A stretch of 64,000 nucleotides of DNA from assembly GCA_016124945.1 (NCBI GenBank), contig WGMT01000001.1:1-64000 (forward strand), read 5' to 3'. A program made the translations under genes and the position numbers. The notes below the pieces were generated by a model, which saw nothing but the letters and a program-made list of their open reading frames with translations, did not search any database and was not told the origin of the DNA. Source of the DNA: a bacterium (GTDB lineage: Bacteria; Chloroflexota; Anaerolineae; Caldilineales; Caldilineaceae). Of the stretch, positions 47,163 through 57,991 are shown in pieces (the stretch's first letter is position 1; each line of letters starts with the position of its first letter).

Positions 47163-47783
47163 TTGAGACCACTTGCACAGCCTGTCACCAATCTGATTGA
47201 AGCGTTTAGTCGCCTGCCGGGAATTGGGCCGAAGTCTGCCAGCCGGTTGGCGTATTTTCTGCTGCGCAGCGATGAGCGTATCGCCCTGGATCTAGCCGCC
47301 GCTCTCCGGGAATTGAAAGAAAAGACGCTCTTTTGCAGCATCTGCCATAACATTGCAGACAGCAACCCCTGTGCCGTATGTATCGACACAGAACGATCTG
47401 CCGCTGTGATCTGTGTGGTGGAGGAGCCGTTGGATGTGCAGGCCATTGAACGCACCGGCGAATTCAGAGGACAATACCACGTCCTCCACGGTGCGATTTC
47501 GCCGGTAGAAGGCGTCGGCCCCGAAGACCTCAAAATCAAGGAACTACTCACCCGCATCCAAAAGAGCCAGGACAGCGAAAACGACGTCCCCGTTCAGGAG
47601 CTGATCATCGCCACCAACCCCAATCTGGAAGGCGAAGCAACGGCCATGTACATTGCCCGTCTGTTCAAACCGCTGGGGGTACGCGTCACCCGACTGGCGC
47701 GCGGACTGCCCACCGGCGGCGATCTGGAATACGCCGACGAGAACACGTTGAGCAACGCGCTGTCAGGACGAAGTGAGATGTAA
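47163..47783 (+). CDS. recR: Recombination mediator protein RecR
   Basis: A 206-residue protein starting at TTG 47163 after AAAGAGGC. Helix-hairpin-helix LPGIGPKSASRLAYFLL, a four-cysteine zinc finger (CSICHNIADSNPCAVC) and a Toprim domain (VICVVEEPLDVQAIE ... ATNPNLEGEATAMYIARL) are all present. It loads RecA on gapped DNA with RecF/RecO. A short G-rich repeat starts right after its stop. Confidence 0.96.
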   Translation: MRPLAQPVTNLIEAFSRLPGIGPKSASRLAYFLLRSDERIALDLAAALRELKEKTLFCSICHNIADSNPCAVCIDTERSAAVICVVEEPLDVQAIERTGEFRGQYHVLHGAISPVEGVGPEDLKIKELLTRIQKSQDSENDVPVQELIIATNPNLEGEATAMYIARLFKPLGVRVTRLARGLPTGGDLEYADENTLSNALSGRSEM

Positions 47784-47908
47784 TGATGGGGACTGGGGAC
47801 TGGGGATCCTATTGAGCATCCAAACGGTTACGGCGTGACGCTCATTTGCTACCTGCTGCCTGCTATGCTACCTGCCACCTGCTACCTGCACACCTAAACA
47901 AACCCAAC

Positions 47909-49612
<1,704 letters not shown>

Positions 49613-49812
49613 CGTGTTGCGTGATTCGTGTTGCGTGATACGTGATACGTGTTGCGTGGGTTGAGAGAGGAGTCTGTTCATTGGAACAGATTCGTTGAAA
49701 GGAGTGCGTGGTCCGTAGTATGGCTAAACAGCTTCTCGACCGCACAACACACTTGCGAAACGCAAACAATCTTTGCCCACGCAACACGTATCATGCAACA
49801 CGCAACACGCAT
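49613..49812. repeat. Intergenic palindrome, CGTGTTGCGTGATACG family
   Basis: CGTGTTGCGTGATTCGTGTT (49613-49632) with continued GCGTGATACGTG words to 49659 faces CCCACGCAACACGTATCATG (about 49777-49796) and CAACACGC to 49810. It separates the mutase and epimerase genes. Confidence 0.85.
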
Positions 49813-49829
49813 ATGAAAGGTTCGTTCCG

Positions 49830-50255
49830 TTGAGTACACCTACCTCTTCTATCCTCTACCACATCGATCACGTCGGCATCGTGGTGCGCAACCTTGACGA
49901 TGCGTTGAAGACCTACGTCGAATTGATGGGGATGCGTCTGCTTGAGCGGCAGGTAGCGCCGGATCATGGCGTTGAGATTGCCTTTGTCGACGCAGGGAAC
50001 AGTACACTTGAGCTCTTGGCCCCCACGGATCCAGCCAGTGGCACAGCGCGATTCCTGGAAAACCGCGGCGAAGGGACGCACCATGTCTGCTTCGTGGTCG
50101 AGGACATTGAAGCAGCGCTCGCTCACCTGCGAGCGCAGGGTCTGCGGCTGATCGACGAAACGCCGCGCATGGGCATCCATGGTTTGGTGGCTTTTGTCCA
50201 CCCCAAAGCAACCCATGGGGTGATGATCGAACTCTTACAGCGAGTGACACACTGA
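49830..50255 (+). CDS. mce: Methylmalonyl-CoA epimerase
   Basis: A 141-residue glyoxalase/VOC-fold protein. HIDHVGIVVRNLDDALKTYVELMGM, FVDAGNSTLELLAP, GTHHVCFVVEDIEAAL and GVMIELLQ give the metal His/Glu set of methylmalonyl-CoA epimerase. It converts the (S) and (R) isomers for the mutase encoded upstream, so the pair serves propionate/odd-chain metabolism. The start is TTG at 49830, nine bases after GAAAGG; the open frame upstream is repeat DNA. Confidence 0.93.
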   Translation: MSTPTSSILYHIDHVGIVVRNLDDALKTYVELMGMRLLERQVAPDHGVEIAFVDAGNSTLELLAPTDPASGTARFLENRGEGTHHVCFVVEDIEAALAHLRAQGLRLIDETPRMGIHGLVAFVHPKATHGVMIELLQRVTH

Positions 50256-50256
50256 C

Positions 50257-51078
50257 ATGCAAACCACAGGAGCAAACCGCGGCGGCGTCAACGATCTGAG
50301 TAGCTGGCGGCAGACCATCGATCGCCTGCTTGGGCAGAACCGTCCTGGCGCGGCGCTGCGCCTGCTACCGGTGATCCTGCGTCAGCTTCCCCACTATCTG
50401 CCTGCCCATCGACAAATGCTCCTGGCGTTCTGGCAGGCGCGACGTTGGCGTGATGGCCAATCTTGGGCGCTACGCCTGCTGCGCGCCGATCCGTCACAAG
50501 AGTTGGCGTGGGCTGTCATGGCGAATGCGGCAGAAGAGATCGGCAACCCGTCAATGGCGCATCGTTTGTGGCTGTCGGCTTTCGAGCAAGCGCCGTACAA
50601 CCGGCAGATCCGCGCGGGGGTTGTACGCACCACCCTCACGCATGGTTCGCCGCTGGCGCTCAATCAGGCGGCATTGGCGACGCTCTACCGTCACGGTGGC
50701 CATTGGGCGCAGGCAGCGACGATCTACAAATCATTGGTAGCGGCGCATCCGAATCGCCCCGATTTGCAGAATGGCTATCTCGAATCACTTTGGCAGAGTA
50801 GGCAGGCCGATGCCGCCATCGACGTAGCCCACGAATTGGCGATTCGCGAACAGCAATGGCTGTTGGCGTGGCTTGTCTCCGCCGAGATTGGCGATGATGA
50901 TGATCGCGCCCTTGCCCATGCCCCACTTGCCGCGCTAGACGCCGACGGCGCGTATGTGGCCGCCCGATATGGCATTCAGATGATCCATACAGCGCCGCCG
51001 ATCCTCTCTGTCACCACGCAGGAAGCACAACTTTTTGAGGAGATGAGCGAAGCGGTGGATGCGAGAGGAAGTGTATAG
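50257..51078 (+). CDS. TPR-like helical repeat protein
   Basis: A 273-residue protein beginning one base after the mce stop. Repeated helical pairs with TPR-like spacing are visible: RPGAALRLLPVILRQLPHYLPAHRQMLLAFW, WALRLLRADPSQELAWAVMANAAEEIGN, and LATLYRHGGHWAQAATIYKSLVAAHPNRPDL. No signal peptide or catalytic motif is seen. It probably serves as a protein-interaction scaffold; function unknown. Confidence 0.75.
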   Translation: MQTTGANRGGVNDLSSWRQTIDRLLGQNRPGAALRLLPVILRQLPHYLPAHRQMLLAFWQARRWRDGQSWALRLLRADPSQELAWAVMANAAEEIGNPSMAHRLWLSAFEQAPYNRQIRAGVVRTTLTHGSPLALNQAALATLYRHGGHWAQAATIYKSLVAAHPNRPDLQNGYLESLWQSRQADAAIDVAHELAIREQQWLLAWLVSAEIGDDDDRALAHAPLAALDADGAYVAARYGIQMIHTAPPILSVTTQEAQLFEEMSEAVDARGSV

Positions 51079-51212
51079 AACGAGATTAATCCACCCACCA
51101 CGCCCCCAATTAGACGAATCGCACGGGATGCGTTAACGTATTTGGTGGCGCGGCGAGTACGCCGCTAAGTCACCCAACAACTACCCCAAGCCTTTGAGGA
51201 GAATCTTTCGCA

Positions 51213-51659
51213 ATGGAATGCACGTTTATCATCATCAAGCCTGATGCCGTGCAGCGCGGCCTGATTGGCGAGATTGTGGCGCGCTTTGAACGACGTGGTT
51301 TGAAAATTGTGGGTATGAAATTTATGCAGGTGAGCGAGGAACTGGCGCGCAAGCACTATGCTGTGCACGAAGGCAAGCCTTTCTTCAATGGCCTGATCCA
51401 GTACATCATCAGCGCGCCGGTTGTGGCGATGGTACTTGAAGGGACAAATGCCATTACAGCAGCGCGTAACACCATCGGCGCCACCAAGCCCAGCGAGGCA
51501 GCGCCTGGCTCTATCCGCGCCGACTTGGGGCTGGAGATTGGGCGTAACCTTGTCCACGGCAGTGACGGCCCGGATACCGCAGCCAGTGAAATCGCTCTGT
51601 GGTTCGGCGAGGATCTGGTGAATTGGGGGCGGGCGACGGATGCGTGGATTTTTGAGTAA
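51213..51659 (+). CDS. ndk: Nucleoside diphosphate kinase
   Basis: A 148-residue protein, MECTFIIIKPDAVQRGLIGEI at the start and active His115 in NLVHGSDGP. It transfers phosphate from ATP to nucleoside diphosphates. AGGAG precedes the ATG. A palindrome and terminator follow. Confidence 0.98.
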   Translation: MECTFIIIKPDAVQRGLIGEIVARFERRGLKIVGMKFMQVSEELARKHYAVHEGKPFFNGLIQYIISAPVVAMVLEGTNAITAARNTIGATKPSEAAPGSIRADLGLEIGRNLVHGSDGPDTAASEIALWFGEDLVNWGRATDAWIFE

Positions 51660-51746
51660 TACATTATGCGTAATACGTAATTAGTGGAGTCGATTGTCGC
51701 CAATATGGGCGAACCCTCTTAATGAGTTACGAATTACGCATTATCT
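51658..51746. repeat. Intergenic palindrome, TTATGCGTAATACGTAATT family
   Basis: ATTATGCGTAATACGTAATT (51663-51682) faces GAGTTACGAATTACGCATTA (51723-51742), with two to three mismatches. It precedes the ndk terminator. Confidence 0.82.
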
Positions 51747-51756
51747 GCTCACACGC

Positions 51757-51794
51757 AAAAGCGGCTTCTTCGACGGAAGAAGCCGCTTTTTGTA
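51757..51794. terminator. Bidirectional terminator between ndk and rsfS
   Basis: AAAAGCGGCTTCTTCGACGG then AAGAAGCCGCTTTTTG: a 12-base stem with A and T tracts between convergent genes. Confidence 0.93.
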
Positions 51795-51805
51795 TCTGGG
51801 TTCGG

Positions 51806-52159
51806 TTACAGCATCTTCAATACAACGTTTGCTTCCTGCCAAAGTTCTTCGAGGTTGTAATATAGCCGAGCCTCTTCAGTAAATAGATGCAGGATCACAT
51901 CGCCGTAGTCGAGCAAGACCCAACCACCACTGCTGCCCACAGGAGCACCGCTGTTGAGTGGACGGATCTTCTCTTTCACTTGAAGTTGTTCCCAAAGTGC
52001 ATCACGAATGGCATTGGCTTGCCGTTCATTGTCCACCGTCACAATCACAAAAAAATTGGCGATGCTGGTCTGCTCACTTACGTTGAGCAGCAAAATATCC
52101 GACGCTTGTTTGTCCTCGACAATCTCTACGATCCGTCGAGCCAGGTCATTGCTGTCCAG
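51806..52159 (-). CDS. rsfS: Ribosomal silencing factor RsfS, apparent CTG start
   Basis: A 117-residue protein if begun at CTG 52159, which has AAGGAGG five bases upstream. The translation reads LDSNDLARRIVEIVEDKQASDILLLNVSEQTSIANFFVIVT, matching the full RsfS (Iojap) N-terminus; the first conventional start (TTG 52093) would cut off 22 conserved residues. NANAIRDAL-like and LLDYGDVILHLFTEEARLYYNLEELW blocks complete the family. RsfS binds L14 and blocks subunit joining when nutrients are scarce. No ATG, GTG or TTG exists in frame between the Shine-Dalgarno and residue 23. Confidence 0.9.
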   Translation of the reverse strand: MDSNDLARRIVEIVEDKQASDILLLNVSEQTSIANFFVIVTVDNERQANAIRDALWEQLQVKEKIRPLNSGAPVGSSGGWVLLDYGDVILHLFTEEARLYYNLEELWQEANVVLKML

Positions 52160-52387
52160 ACAGGCCTCCTTGAAATCACTAGTGTACAGGTCAAAATATA
52201 TGGATAAAAATACATGGATAAAAATACTTGGCTGATTGTTTTTATAGCGTAAGCTATTTTACCACAGTTTTGTGGCTGCCTCAACGATTTAGGGCATATT
52301 CCCAGTACGACTGTAAACTGGGACTATCGCGGGTTCTGTCTTGGCGAGTAGCCAACAAGTGTACCACATCCTGACACGGCAATCGTA

Positions 52388-52416
52388 TTGAAGGTCAGGC
52401 AAATTGTTGATAGAAT
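52388..52416 (+). promoter_or_regulatory. Promoter of the DUF2207 gene cluster
   Basis: TTGAAG (52388-52393), 17-base spacer, TAGAAT (52411-52416), about 85 bases before the ATG. The rest of the 341-base gap (52160-52500) holds the rsfS leader on the minus strand, with a duplicated ATGGATAAAAATAC (about 52200-52227), and nothing else I can name. Confidence 0.55.
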
Positions 52417-52500
52417 GTCAGGTGGACAGGTTGGCGTTCGATCATACTGATCGTATGTCATTGATCCAACCAATGCATGTTTCTCGAAAAGAGGCGATCT

Positions 52501-54465
52501 ATGAAGTTGCTAGTGCGCCGTCCACTCCCCTGGCTCATCGCACTGCTCGGCGTGATACTGATGCCGTTGGCAACCCAAGCCCAGGAAAAATCGCTGGTTT
52601 GGGACCGGTTCGATGTGGACATCTTAGTCAATCAAGATGGCACCTTCGACGTAGCCGAGCATCAACGTATCCGCTTTACCGAAGGGGAATTTACCTTCGG
52701 TTACCGAGACATTCCAATTCGTTTCTACAACTATATTGATGATTGGGCTGTCACTGATTCCAGCGGCAACCGTTATACGCTGGTCAACGGCGGCAGCGCG
52801 CCTTACACCTTCACTGTTAATGATTCAGGCGGCAGTTATGTGATCCGTTGGTACTTCCCAGCAATGCGCAACGAAACGGAGACCTATACACTGAGTTATC
52901 GTGTTCACGGGGGGTTACGCTTCTATGACGGTGGCGATCAAGTGTGGTGGCGGGCGATCTATGGCGACCGTAGCTACCCTGTGCTTGCTGGGCGGGTGAC
53001 AGTGGAGACGCCCGCCGTAATTCAGGAATGGGCCGCCTACATCAACGAACGCGACGCCCGCGATGCAGCCACAGCCTCCCTACTTGAAGGGCAGCGCGGG
53101 ATTGTCTTCGACCTGGATCGGCGACTCCAAGCCGGAGAGGAGTTTGAAATTCGTGTGGAATTCGCCCCTAACATGGTGGCCGGATCACCGCAGCCGTGGC
53201 AGGTAAGCGCTGATCAAGCGGTGGCGGAACGTGAGGCAGCAGAACGGTACCGTCAAACATGGGGACCGATTGCTACGGTTGGGCTGGGTGCGCTGGGTGC
53301 GCTCTTCTTATTGGGTGGACCGGCGCTGCTCTATCTGCTCTGGTACAAATTGGGCCGTGACATGCCTGTAGACATAGTGGCTGACTACCTGCCCGAACCG
53401 CCCGAAGATCTGCCGGCCGGTATGGTTGGCACGCTCCTCGACGAACAGGTGGACATGCAAGACATTATCGCCACACTGGTTGATCTGGCGCGACGCAAGG
53501 CCATCAGCATCACCGAGGTGAAGACTAGCGGCTTCTTGATTACATCTACCGATTTCATCTACCGCCGTGAGAATGAAGACGTGCCGCTACGTCCATACGA
53601 GAAACTGATTCTCGATAGCGTCTTCGGGCGCAAGGATGAAGTGGAACTGTCGGATCTCAAGAACAAGTTCTACGAGAAGCTGCCCAAGATCAAAACGGCG
53701 CTCTACAACGAAGTCACCGCCGAAGGTTTCTTCTTGAGGAATCCAGAGAATGTACGCAACCAATATGGCTGTCTGGGCGTTGTGCTCCTGACATTGGCAG
53801 TTGTAGCGGGGATCGTTTTGGTTGCCGTGTTCAGCGACTTGACGGCGGCAGCCTTCTTGCCAGGCTTCGGCCTGGGCGTAACAGCGATGGGCTTCCTTCT
53901 CCTTTCACGCTACATGCCGCGCAAGACCGAGGAAGGCACTGAGGCGGCAGCGCGCTGGGAAGCCTTCAAACGCTACTTGAAGGACATTGATCGCTACACC
54001 GATCTGGAAGAGCAAAAGCAAATCTGGGATCGCTGGCTGCCATATGCCATTGCCTTTGGCATGGAACAGCAATACATCGCCAAATTTGAGCGGGTCGACG
54101 CCCCTGCGCCAGGATGGTACATCCCGGATCCGACGCTTTACGGTCCATACCGGCGACGTTACTATGGGGCGGGCCCAGTGGTGGTGCCGATGGGCGGCAG
54201 CGGTGGTTTGGGCAATCTGGGCGGCGGTGGAGAAGGAGGTAGCCTGGGCGGGGGATTGAGCAGCGCCAGCCGCGGCATGGGCAGTAGCCTGGCCGGCATG
54301 AGCGTGGGGCTGGGTTCCATGTTGAGCAGCGCCAGCGCCACCATGACCAGCCGCCCAGCCAGTTCATCGTCTAGCGGCGGCGGCTGGAGTGGCGGCGGCG
54401 GGTTCTCAGGTGGTGGCGGATTCGGCGGCGGCGGTGGTGGTGGCGGCGGCGGCGGATTCGGATAA
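52501..54465 (+). CDS. DUF2207 membrane protein with Gly-rich C-terminus
   Basis: A 654-residue protein. A signal peptide (about 1-28, cut near TQAQ) precedes an extracellular beta-rich DUF2207 domain ([36 protein letters not shown]). A helix at about 256-281, a cytoplasmic wing ([21 protein letters not shown]) and two further helices near 420-465 follow. It ends in a Ser/Gly-rich tail finishing in a Gly run with aromatic residues, typical of DUF2207 proteins. Function unestablished; envelope-associated. The zinc-ribbon gene starts 18 bases downstream, implying an operon. Confidence 0.88.
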   Translation: MKLLVRRPLPWLIALLGVILMPLATQAQEKSLVWDRFDVDILVNQDGTFDVAEHQRIRFTEGEFTFGYRDIPIRFYNYIDDWAVTDSSGNRYTLVNGGSAPYTFTVNDSGGSYVIRWYFPAMRNETETYTLSYRVHGGLRFYDGGDQVWWRAIYGDRSYPVLAGRVTVETPAVIQEWAAYINERDARDAATASLLEGQRGIVFDLDRRLQAGEEFEIRVEFAPNMVAGSPQPWQVSADQAVAEREAAERYRQTWGPIATVGLGALGALFLLGGPALLYLLWYKLGRDMPVDIVADYLPEPPEDLPAGMVGTLLDEQVDMQDIIATLVDLARRKAISITEVKTSGFLITSTDFIYRRENEDVPLRPYEKLILDSVFGRKDEVELSDLKNKFYEKLPKIKTALYNEVTAEGFFLRNPENVRNQYGCLGVVLLTLAVVAGIVLVAVFSDLTAAAFLPGFGLGVTAMGFLLLSRYMPRKTEEGTEAAARWEAFKRYLKDIDRYTDLEEQKQIWDRWLPYAIAFGMEQQYIAKFERVDAPAPGWYIPDPTLYGPYRRRYYGAGPVVVPMGGSGGLGNLGGGGEGGSLGGGLSSASRGMGSSLAGMSVGLGSMLSSASATMTSRPASSSSSGGGWSGGGGFSGGGGFGGGGGGGGGGGFG

Positions 54466-54483
54466 AACAGACAGGAGACTTTT

Positions 54484-55023
54484 ATGCGTGGAGGTGGGCG
54501 AATTATCGGTATCGCCATGATGATTATCGCCGTTGTATTGTTGATCGGCTGGTCAGTGACGGTGATCACGGCGCCGGGGAACAACACAGGTGGCATGGTG
54601 TTGGGTGTCTTTTTGGCGCTGCTTGTATGCGCCCCATTGGTGGGCATCGGCTTCTACCTCTTCCGCAAAGGGCAGCAGGAGGAAAGCCAGTTTGCACAAG
54701 TAGCAAAAGAGAAAAAGATCCTCAACATGGTCTTGACCCAGGGCCAGGTCTCTGTCCAGGAGATCGTTGTAGAGTTGCAGGAGCCACGTGAGCAGGTCGA
54801 AGAGATGATCCGCAACGTGGTAGGCAAGCAACTGTTCAGCGGCGCCATCAACTGGGACAAGGGCGTGCTTTACAGTGTGGAAAGCCAACAACTCACCGAC
54901 AACCGCAAATGTCCGAACTGCGGCGGTGAACTTCAATTTGCCGGTAAAGGGCTCATCCAATGCCCGTGGTGTGGCAGTGAAGTCTTCCTCACCAAGCGGG
55001 CGGCGGCGGCGACGGCACAGTAA
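54484..55023 (+). CDS. Two-helix membrane protein with winged-helix and zinc ribbon
   Basis: A 179-residue protein. Two transmembrane helices (about 9-28 and 37-58) are followed by a cytoplasmic segment resembling a winged helix (KKILNMVLTQGQVSVQEIVVELQEPREQVEEMIRNVV), then a zinc ribbon with Cys143/Cys146 and Cys160/Cys163 (CPNCGG, CPWCGSE). The arrangement suggests a membrane-tethered adaptor that binds nucleic acid or protein. It lies between the DUF2207 and SPFH-type genes. AGGAG precedes the ATG. No named family recognised. Confidence 0.78.
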   Translation: MRGGGRIIGIAMMIIAVVLLIGWSVTVITAPGNNTGGMVLGVFLALLVCAPLVGIGFYLFRKGQQEESQFAQVAKEKKILNMVLTQGQVSVQEIVVELQEPREQVEEMIRNVVGKQLFSGAINWDKGVLYSVESQQLTDNRKCPNCGGELQFAGKGLIQCPWCGSEVFLTKRAAAATAQ

Positions 55024-55131
55024 TGTGTAATTCGTAATGCGTAATTCTTTGACGAAATCACTCGCCAATTGGCGACCAATGCTGTAGACCAATTACGCAT
55101 TACTCATTACGTATTACGCCTTTCACCTCAT
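55022..55131. repeat. Intergenic palindrome, TAATTCGTAATGCGTAATT family
   Basis: GTAATTCGTAATGCGTAATT (55025-55044) faces AATTACGCATTACTCATTAC (about 55091-55110) and GTATTACGCC. The word family is the same as at 57876-57968. Confidence 0.85.
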
Positions 55132-55164
55132 CATTACGCAAACGAACTCACAAGAGGAGAACCA

Positions 55165-55770
55165 ATGTCCAACCCATTTGTCGATAAGGCCAAAGCAAAC
55201 ATGGGCGCTGTGGAGCGGCTGCTCAAAGGGCTGCCGATTATCCGCGGCTACGTGGACAAAGAGCTGCGCCGCGACGCCGATTACCGGCTGCGTCAGACCA
55301 TCGTCGAAGCATTGACCGCCGAAAAGCAGCGGATCTACGCGTTGCAACAGAAACTCTTGCGCAGTGGCGGGCTACGTTACCTGGACGACGTTGATGCGGT
55401 GGTACAGAAGCTTCAGACGTTGACCGATCGCATTGCCACCGCCAGTTACGGCTATGCAGGTCTTTTCAACGCCGTGCGCATTAAAGAGGACCAACTCGAC
55501 GCGCTGCACCGCTTTGACGTGGCATTGGCGGAACGCGCCTACGAAGTAGCCGAAGGCGTAGACGAATTAGAGCGGGCCATCGGCAAAGGCAACACCGGCG
55601 TCGAGGAAGCGGTCGCCGATTTAAGTGACAAGTTGCTCGAGCTCAACCACCTCTTCGATCAGCGTCACCGCGCTGTTGATGATCCAGATCTCCTCGTCGG
55701 CGATGCGCCCAACGTCAGCGAAGACTGGATCAAAGCCGCCAACCAATATGGGACCGAGTCATCCCAGTGA
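55165..55770 (+). CDS. Helical protein of the SPFH-linked cluster, unknown function
   Basis: A 201-residue, almost entirely helical, charged protein with coiled-coil character (YRLRQTIVEALTAEKQRIYALQQKLL, YLDDVDAVVQKLQTLTDRIA, AYEVAEGVDELERAIGKG, VADLSDKLLELNHLFDQRH). There is no signal peptide or membrane segment. The ATG at 55165 has AGAGGAGA upstream. By position between the zinc-ribbon and SPFH-HTH genes it may be a soluble partner of the SPFH protein, comparable to PspA-like helical proteins, but no homology can be claimed. Confidence 0.78.
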   Translation: MSNPFVDKAKANMGAVERLLKGLPIIRGYVDKELRRDADYRLRQTIVEALTAEKQRIYALQQKLLRSGGLRYLDDVDAVVQKLQTLTDRIATASYGYAGLFNAVRIKEDQLDALHRFDVALAERAYEVAEGVDELERAIGKGNTGVEEAVADLSDKLLELNHLFDQRHRAVDDPDLLVGDAPNVSEDWIKAANQYGTESSQ

Positions 55771-55777
55771 CCAAGAA

Positions 55778-55852
55778 GAGATTAGGAGATTGAGCGATTA
55801 GGAGATTGAGCACCTGCGCCGATCACATAACCCGTTAATCGCTCAATCTCAA
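55778..55852. repeat. Intergenic palindrome, GATTAGGAGATTGAGCGATTAGG family
   Basis: GAGATTGAGCGATTAGGAGA (55789-55808) has its complement in GTTAATCGCTCAATCTC (55832-55848). Same word family as 28048-28100. Confidence 0.85.
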
Positions 55853-55950
55853 ACAATCCGTTGCCAATATTATCAAAGCAGTGCGTCACCCGGTATACAC
55901 ACTACGCACTACGAACTATCGCTTTCCCGATTCCCAAAGGAGTTTCCACC

Positions 55951-57015
55951 ATGGCACGAATTATCGACGTCGTCGAAGCGCCCAATCAAGGGCCGGATGA
56001 GTTGGTTGTACGTAAACCAGAATTTGAGTCTGGCGATTTTAGGCTTGGCAGCCAGGTAATCGTGCGCGAGAGCCAGCGCGCCGTCTTTTACCGCGATGGC
56101 CGTTCACTCGATCTCTTCGAGCCGGGTCGACATACCATCACCACGGCGAACCTGCCCGTCCTCTCGACCATTATGCGCTGGGGCACCGGCGGTAATGACG
56201 TCTTCACTGCCGAAGTCTACTTTGTCAACATGCGTGAGTTTACCGACCAGAAGTGGGGCACACCAGAACCGATCAGCCTGCGTGACACTGATCTGGGCCT
56301 CGTACGCTTGCGCGGCTTCGGGCAGTATAGCATGCAAATTGCCGATCCCAAGCGTTTTGTTGATCAATTCGTGGGCACCCAGGGCATGTTCCGCACAGCG
56401 CAAATCGCCGATTATCTGCGCAGCGTCATCATCAGCAAGATGACCGACGTGATCGCCGAGAATATGACCAGTATCCTCGATCTGCCCAAGATGTTCGACG
56501 AGCTCAGCGCCGCCATGCGCGCCACGCTCCAGGACGATTTCCTGGCGATGGGGATCTCGCTCAAGCAATTCCGCATCGTCTCTATTAGCCCCACCGAAGA
56601 AACGGCCAAGGCCATCGACGAACGCGCCGCCATGGGCGCCATCGGTGATATGAATGCTTACCTCCAGTTCAAAGCAGCCCGCGCCATGGGCGATGCCGCC
56701 CAGCAACCTGGCGGCGGCAGTAGCGAAGGATTAGGCCTGGGTGCAGGCATCGGCATGGGCGCAGGCATGGCCGGCATCATCACCAACGCATTCAATGCAA
56801 GCCAACAACAGCAACCACAACAAGGACAGGCCGCCGCCGGGGCAGGCGCCGCCGCCGTCCCCGATGTGATGACATTGGAAGAGGCCGCCGCCTACCTCAA
56901 AGTTGCACCCGCCGACATCCAGGCGCTGATCGACGAAGGACAGATCACGGCGCGCAAGATCGGCAGCCAATACCGCATCAGCAAAGGCGTGATCGACCAG
57001 TTCCTGGCGGGATGA
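55951..57015 (+). CDS. SPFH-domain protein fused to an excisionase-type HTH
   Basis: A 354-residue protein. Residues about 1-240 match the YdjI/virion-core-like SPFH family (SQVIVRESQRAVFYRDGRSLDLFEPGRHTITTANLPVL, AEVYFVNMREFTDQKWGTPEPI, LRGFGQYSMQIADPKRFVDQFVG). A Gly/Ala/Gln-rich linker (about 250-305) leads to a helix-turn-helix (MTLEEAAAYLKVAPADIQALIDEGQITARKIGSQYRISKGVIDQFL) of the excisionase/MerR type. Relatives usually end in a zinc ribbon instead. SPFH proteins organise membrane microdomains. The ATG at 55951 follows AAAGGAG; the upstream frame is repeat-derived. Confidence 0.88.
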   Translation: MARIIDVVEAPNQGPDELVVRKPEFESGDFRLGSQVIVRESQRAVFYRDGRSLDLFEPGRHTITTANLPVLSTIMRWGTGGNDVFTAEVYFVNMREFTDQKWGTPEPISLRDTDLGLVRLRGFGQYSMQIADPKRFVDQFVGTQGMFRTAQIADYLRSVIISKMTDVIAENMTSILDLPKMFDELSAAMRATLQDDFLAMGISLKQFRIVSISPTEETAKAIDERAAMGAIGDMNAYLQFKAARAMGDAAQQPGGGSSEGLGLGAGIGMGAGMAGIITNAFNASQQQQPQQGQAAAGAGAAAVPDVMTLEEAAAYLKVAPADIQALIDEGQITARKIGSQYRISKGVIDQFLAG

Positions 57016-57108
57016 GCGTAATGCGTGATGCGTAGAGCAGCATGGTTGGCCATTGGCGTCATGCCGTCGCACCCCTTTGGGGTTACGGATTACGAATTAC
57101 GAATTATT
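57014..57108. repeat. Intergenic palindrome, GCGTAATGCGTGATGCG family
   Basis: AGCGTAATGCGTGATGCGTA (57014-57033) faces GGATTACGAATTACGAATTA (57086-57105). It begins at the SPFH gene stop codon. Confidence 0.75.
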
Positions 57109-57122
57109 CAACCAGTTCAACA

Positions 57123-57163
57123 GTAAAAAGCGTGAGGGATCACTCCCTTGCGCTTTTTGTTTT
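57123..57163 (+). terminator. Terminator between the SPFH-HTH gene and xpt
   Basis: AAAAAGCGTGAGGGATCACT then CCCTTGCGCTTTTTG: stem AAAAAGCG-GAGGG/CCCT-CGCTTTTT with a T-tract. It lies upstream of xpt but has no purine-riboswitch aptamer before it. Confidence 0.85.
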
Positions 57164-57248
57164 CCCTCAATCTTTGTCCTGTACCGTGGCGGGCAGTACA
57201 ATGGACGGAACGAACTTGTCCAAAAGAGACCGCCGGGGGAGGCACTGG

Positions 57249-57842
57249 GTGAAAGCACTTGTCGAGCGCATTCGCAAAGAAGGACGTAACCTGGGGCGGG
57301 GGATCCTCAAGGTAGACGGCTTCATCAATCACCAGCTCGATCCCGTCCTCACAGCGGAGATGGGCCAGGAGTTTGTCCGTCGCTTCGCCGCCGCAGGCGT
57401 CACCGGAATCACCAAGATCATCACCGCCGAAGTCAGCGGGATCGCGCCGGCGCTCACCACGGCGATTGCACTGAGCGTGCCTGTGGTCTATGCGCGCAAG
57501 CACCGCCCCATTACCATGCCCGAAGGCTTCTACGCATCACAAGCGCCCAGCCACACCAAAGGCGGCATTGTGCAGTTAATGGTGTCTCCCGAGTACTTGC
57601 TGCCTAGCGACCGTGTGCTGCTCATCGACGATTTTTTGGCCACCGGCAAGACGATCCACGCGCTGGCAGAGTTAATCGCCGAATGTGGTGCCACCCTCTG
57701 CGGCATCGGCTGCCTGGTGGAAAAGTCCTTTGAATCGGGCCGCACCCAACTGGCTCACCTCAACGTCCCCATCGTCACCCTGGCGATTGTGGACAGCATG
57801 GAGGGTGATGCGATTGTAGTGCGCGACCCGAACGAAGGCTGA
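57249..57842 (+). CDS. xpt: Xanthine phosphoribosyltransferase
   Basis: A 197-residue type I phosphoribosyltransferase starting at GTG 57249 after GGGGGAGGC. LVERIRKEGRNLGRGILKVDGFINHQLDP and the PRPP loop VLLIDDFLATGKT match Xpt of the Bacillus type. It salvages xanthine to XMP, the substrate of GMP synthase encoded next. A 150-base repeat-containing spacer separates the two. Longer open frame upstream lacks family similarity. Confidence 0.95.
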   Translation: MKALVERIRKEGRNLGRGILKVDGFINHQLDPVLTAEMGQEFVRRFAAAGVTGITKIITAEVSGIAPALTTAIALSVPVVYARKHRPITMPEGFYASQAPSHTKGGIVQLMVSPEYLLPSDRVLLIDDFLATGKTIHALAELIAECGATLCGIGCLVEKSFESGRTQLAHLNVPIVTLAIVDSMEGDAIVVRDPNEG

Positions 57843-57875
57843 GATTTTTATTCATTGTTGTCATCCGGTCTTGAT

Positions 57876-57968
57876 AATGCGTAATTCGTAATGCGTAATT
57901 GGTCAACGGTGATGGTTTCCAATTTACAACCACCGTGTCAACCATTTACGCATTACGGATTACGCATT
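57876..57968. repeat. Intergenic palindrome, AATGCGTAATTCGTAATGCG family
   Basis: 57876-57898 and 57946-57968 are complementary at 22 of 23 positions. The array runs to about 57974, 18 bases before guaA. Confidence 0.9.
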
Positions 57969-57991
57969 ACGCATCCTCTCTAGGAGCTTCC

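Noticed and set aside
47846..47908. N-terminal extension of methylmalonyl-CoA mutase
   Set aside because: Encoded by TGCTACCTGC repeats and not similar to the family; the ATG at 47909 is preferred.
57016..57248. Purine riboswitch before xpt
   Set aside because: Only a repeat palindrome and a simple terminator stem are seen; no three-helix aptamer with the conserved junction could be found.
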